A model generated the notes under the pieces. The model saw only the letters and a program-made list of their open reading frames with translations, was not told the DNA's origin and did not search any database. The translations under genes and the position numbers were made by a program. This document shows positions 61,660 through 64,000 of a stretch of DNA of 64,000 nucleotides, piece by piece (the first letter of the stretch is position 1; each line of letters starts with the position of its first letter). The stretch comes from Rhynochetos jubatus (Eukaryota; Chordata; Aves; Eurypygiformes; Rhynochetidae): positions 65,071,905-65,135,904 of the forward strand of contig CM050690.1 of the NCBI GenBank assembly GCA_027574665.1. Direction: 5' to 3'.

Positions 61660-63264
61660 CTAAAGTAAAATAAAAATAATAGGTTGTAATACAAAAATAT
61701 ATTCATGATAATTATGTCAATGAGATAGAATCTAGAAAAGAAAATTTAGCCTGATCTTTTTAAACTTTCATATAATGAAGTCTAATGTCCTGTGAAGCAC
61801 TGACACTGGACTTCTAAAAATGGAGTATAAACAAACAGCATTGCTGGGCCCTGTGTTTAAAGTGAAATAATACCTCAGTCTACTCAAAATCTGCCAGGCC
61901 TTCAAAACCTTGCAAAATTCAAGAATCAAATGGGTTATTCTTATGCCCCTTTAATAACCTTTAAAAATATTCTTTGAATGAAACAAGACCTATGATAATA
62001 CATAAGCAAAATCAGCTGTAGAAAAATTAAAAATCTGAAGGAGATTGTAGTCTTTGCACCAGCACTGTCAGCAGCAGAAGTATTCAAGGCCACATAATAC
62101 AGTTACTCTCCTTTTACTCTTCATTCATGCTCTGGATAGACCTAAGCCTATGCAAAACGCAATGCTATTTATATTCTTTTCAATGGGCTAAAAAAAAACA
62201 GAAGAAAGGAAAGAAAAGAAAACACACCCTAGTATATAAAGCCAGAGTTGTAACCCAGAATATACAGAAGAAGTAGTTTAAACAAGCTAAGAATCTGCCA
62301 CTCTATATATTCACTCTTCGATTGAATTTTATGCTTTCAAGTGCTAGGCAACAGCAGTACCATCACAACCCAACGTATGACAACAGCACTGATTAAATGG
62401 GGTGGCTCTCCATCACACAGGGCTGCATCTGGATACTACTAAACCTTAAGTAGTGATTAAAGAAAACCAGAATTTTGATGGATTTCTATAAAGAAAAAAG
62501 CTGAAAAATTTGGTGCTTGCTAATGACCTTCTACTGTCAAAAGGGGAAGGGTTGGTGCTGAAAATATGAGGAAGAACAGTTGGTTTCTAAACTCTTAATG
62601 GTAGGTCACTTAAGAGACTTCCCAAACTGGCTACACACTTACAGTAAAACTATCATTCATGTCACTGGAAAACTATTAGAACCTTAATCTGCTGAAGTAT
62701 TATACTGAAGTTATATCAATACATTGCAGTATTTTGTTTGCAGTGATGATAATTTACCAAAAAACAACAACAAAAAAAAAAGATTCTAGGAGGCTAAAGG
62801 AATCTGTAGTCTTTTTTATCACTTCTAACTGGTGAAGTTGTATTAGATAGCTATTAAAGATACAGTAACTCAATATTCAATATATGGGTAACTGTATGTA
62901 CCATTTATGCATGGAAGTTTCAGCTTATTAGTCTAGACCATTTTTTCCTCAGCATCTGATTATTGCAGTATTAAACACTGTTTGATATTGTTACAAAAAG
63001 CTGCTCTAAAATGTGATTCCTGATAAGCTAGTAGTGAGCTTGAAAAACCCAAAGCTAAACAGCACTGTATTTGATCTGCAAATCAGATGCAAGAGAGAAA
63101 AGGCTGACATTGTGAATCACAGGGACGTTCAAGGTTAAGGGACAGCTTGATGGATGAGAAATGAAGGATGAATTCTAGCGTTCTGGAAGACTTTGTAGAG
63201 GAGATCTCGTGTTGGTGAGCAACTTGCCATTTCTTTACCCTGCCAGGAAAACCTCTGCAGGAAA
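61660..63264. other. Intergenic or intronic sequence, no repeat assigned
   Basis: AT-rich sequence between two of the candidate exons. I see no repeat copy and no further clear exon. Confidence 0.45.
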
Positions 63265-63360
63265 ACATAAGGAAGAACATTACATAGCTGTCAGACCCAA
63301 GGTCCACCTAGCCCACTAATTTGGGCAGTGCTCAGAAGCGGATGCTTAGGAACTTTAAGT
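63265..63360 (+). repeat. Possible ancient amniote interspersed repeat
   Basis: AAGAACATTACATAGCTGTC followed by AGACCCAAGGTCCACCTAGC and CCACTAAT resembles a widespread reptile and bird repeat with the core TCAGACCAAAGGTCCATCTA and then GCCCAGTA. The match is visible by eye but diverged. It lies directly before a CR1 3' fragment in the same orientation, so both may come from one element. Confidence 0.5.
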
Positions 63361-63374
63361 TTTTTAAAGTAAAA

Positions 63375-63557
63375 ATGGTGAGAGTAACTGAGCTCTGGCA
63401 CAGTTGCCCAGAGAAGCTGTGGAGTGTCCATCCTGGAAGATATTCAGAAGCTTCCTGGACATGGTCCTGGGCTCTATGTGACCATGTTTTAGCAGGGGAT
63501 TTGGACTAGGTGACCTCTGGTGATCCCTTTCAAGCTCAGCTATTTTGCAGTACTGTG
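63375..63557 (+). mobile_element. Old CR1 LINE 3' fragment
   Basis: The order GCACAGTTGCCCAGAGAAGC, CATCCTGGAAGATATTCAGA, TTGGACTAGGTGACCTCTGG and CAAGCTCAGCTATTTTGCAG follows the CR1 3' UTR and terminus. It is about 180 bases long and diverged. Confidence 0.75.
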
Positions 63558-63949
63558 AGGAAGGATACAAGAACAGGCAAATGTACAGTGATATTCTTTT
63601 TCAATGCATTTTTCCTACTGCAAGCAATCTGTGGCTTGAGAATCTTTGAAATTAGAGATTGCCACTTTGTGAATGGTTATTTAGACGGATCTTGCTTTCT
63701 TAAATCTGCCCAAATGCATTTGGGGAAAAAAAGAGTCATACCAAGAACTCAGTCCTGTGGCGGCTGTGTAAAGAAGCACTGCTTATTCACTGTAACCTCT
63801 ATTAGTATTTATTAATTTATTTAAGATATTTTACATATTCAGGTTTTTTACTGTGTCAGAATAATCTGGACTTCCACAAAAAGAGAGTCTACACTTTACA
63901 CATCAAGCTCGATATACCTGACTTCTAAAAAAGATACTAAAATCCTTAC
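63558..63949. other. Sequence near right edge, no gene assigned
   Basis: AT-rich sequence between a CR1 fragment and the candidate donor at 63949. The plus-strand open frame 63510-63815 begins in the CR1 fragment and shows no domain. Confidence 0.45.
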
Positions 63950-64000
63950 CAATATATTCTTAATCCTTGACTAAAATTGCTAAGCGATCTAAGATACAAG
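63950..64000 (-). CDS. Candidate coding exon of an unrecognised gene, cut by window end
   Basis: The minus strand has ATATTG|GTAAGG at 63950/63949, a good donor. Upstream of it one frame stays open to the window edge and reads LYLRSLSNFSQGLRIY, with two bases left over to join the candidate exon at 61659, forming a Trp codon at the junction. A weaker alternative is an acceptor at 63989-63990, which would make this a 39-nt exon. The intron to the next candidate exon would be about 2.3 kb. Confidence 0.33.

Noticed and set aside
1..64000. tRNA, rRNA, CRISPR array, operon-like or phage-like structures
   Set aside because: None seen. The window is typical avian intronic and intergenic DNA.

Overview
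The window is nuclear DNA from a bird. It holds one confidently recognised gene, very low coding density, long AT-rich introns, and many CR1 (chicken repeat 1) non-LTR retrotransposons whose 3' ends carry the typical ATTCTATGATTCT-type tail. It also holds solo LTRs of types common in avian genomes. A neoavian bird is likely, but I cannot name the species. In other birds this gene lies on chromosome Z, so Z linkage is an inference from known synteny, not something seen here.

The recognised gene is SV2C (synaptic vesicle glycoprotein 2C), on the minus strand. A CpG island at about 45.48-46.23 kb contains the probable promoter and an untranslated exon 1, which ends in a consensus 5' splice site after base 45820. 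Intron 1 (45819 down to 12481, about 33.3 kb) leads to exon 2 (12480-11777). Exon 2 has a clean 3' splice site, 124 nt of 5' UTR with a seven-codon upstream ORF and an in-frame stop, the start codon at 12356, and the first 193 codons. These encode the N-terminal cytoplasmic domain and transmembrane segment 1. Intron 2 runs from 11776 off the left edge. The rest of the transporter, including the other transmembrane helices and the large luminal loop, lies outside the window.

Inside the introns are decayed mobile elements. Intron 2 holds an old minus-strand CR1 (1.93-2.66 kb) and a 3.8-kb plus-strand CR1 (3.08-6.90 kb) with recognisable ORF1 esterase, endonuclease and partial reverse transcriptase remnants. 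Intron 1 holds two minus-strand CR1 copies (15.39-16.61 and 19.58-22.53 kb), older fragments, a back-to-back CR1 pair (34.24-35.13 kb) and two plus-strand solo LTRs (24.41-25.39 and 39.74-40.24 kb).

The region upstream of the promoter (46.2-64 kb) is mostly intergenic. It has CR1 fragments, a minus-strand LTR (about 58.03-58.76 kb) and a striking pyrimidine microsatellite at 52.65-52.91 kb that switches from a 5-bp to a 6-bp unit. At the right end, three minus-strand segments with consensus splice sites (63950 and above, 61659-61616, and 61525 downwards) join into one open frame ending in a stop. They may be the 3' end of an unrecognised gene upstream of SV2C. I see no prokaryotic-type system, CRISPR array, tRNA or rRNA, and I cannot support a claim of a wholly new biological system.
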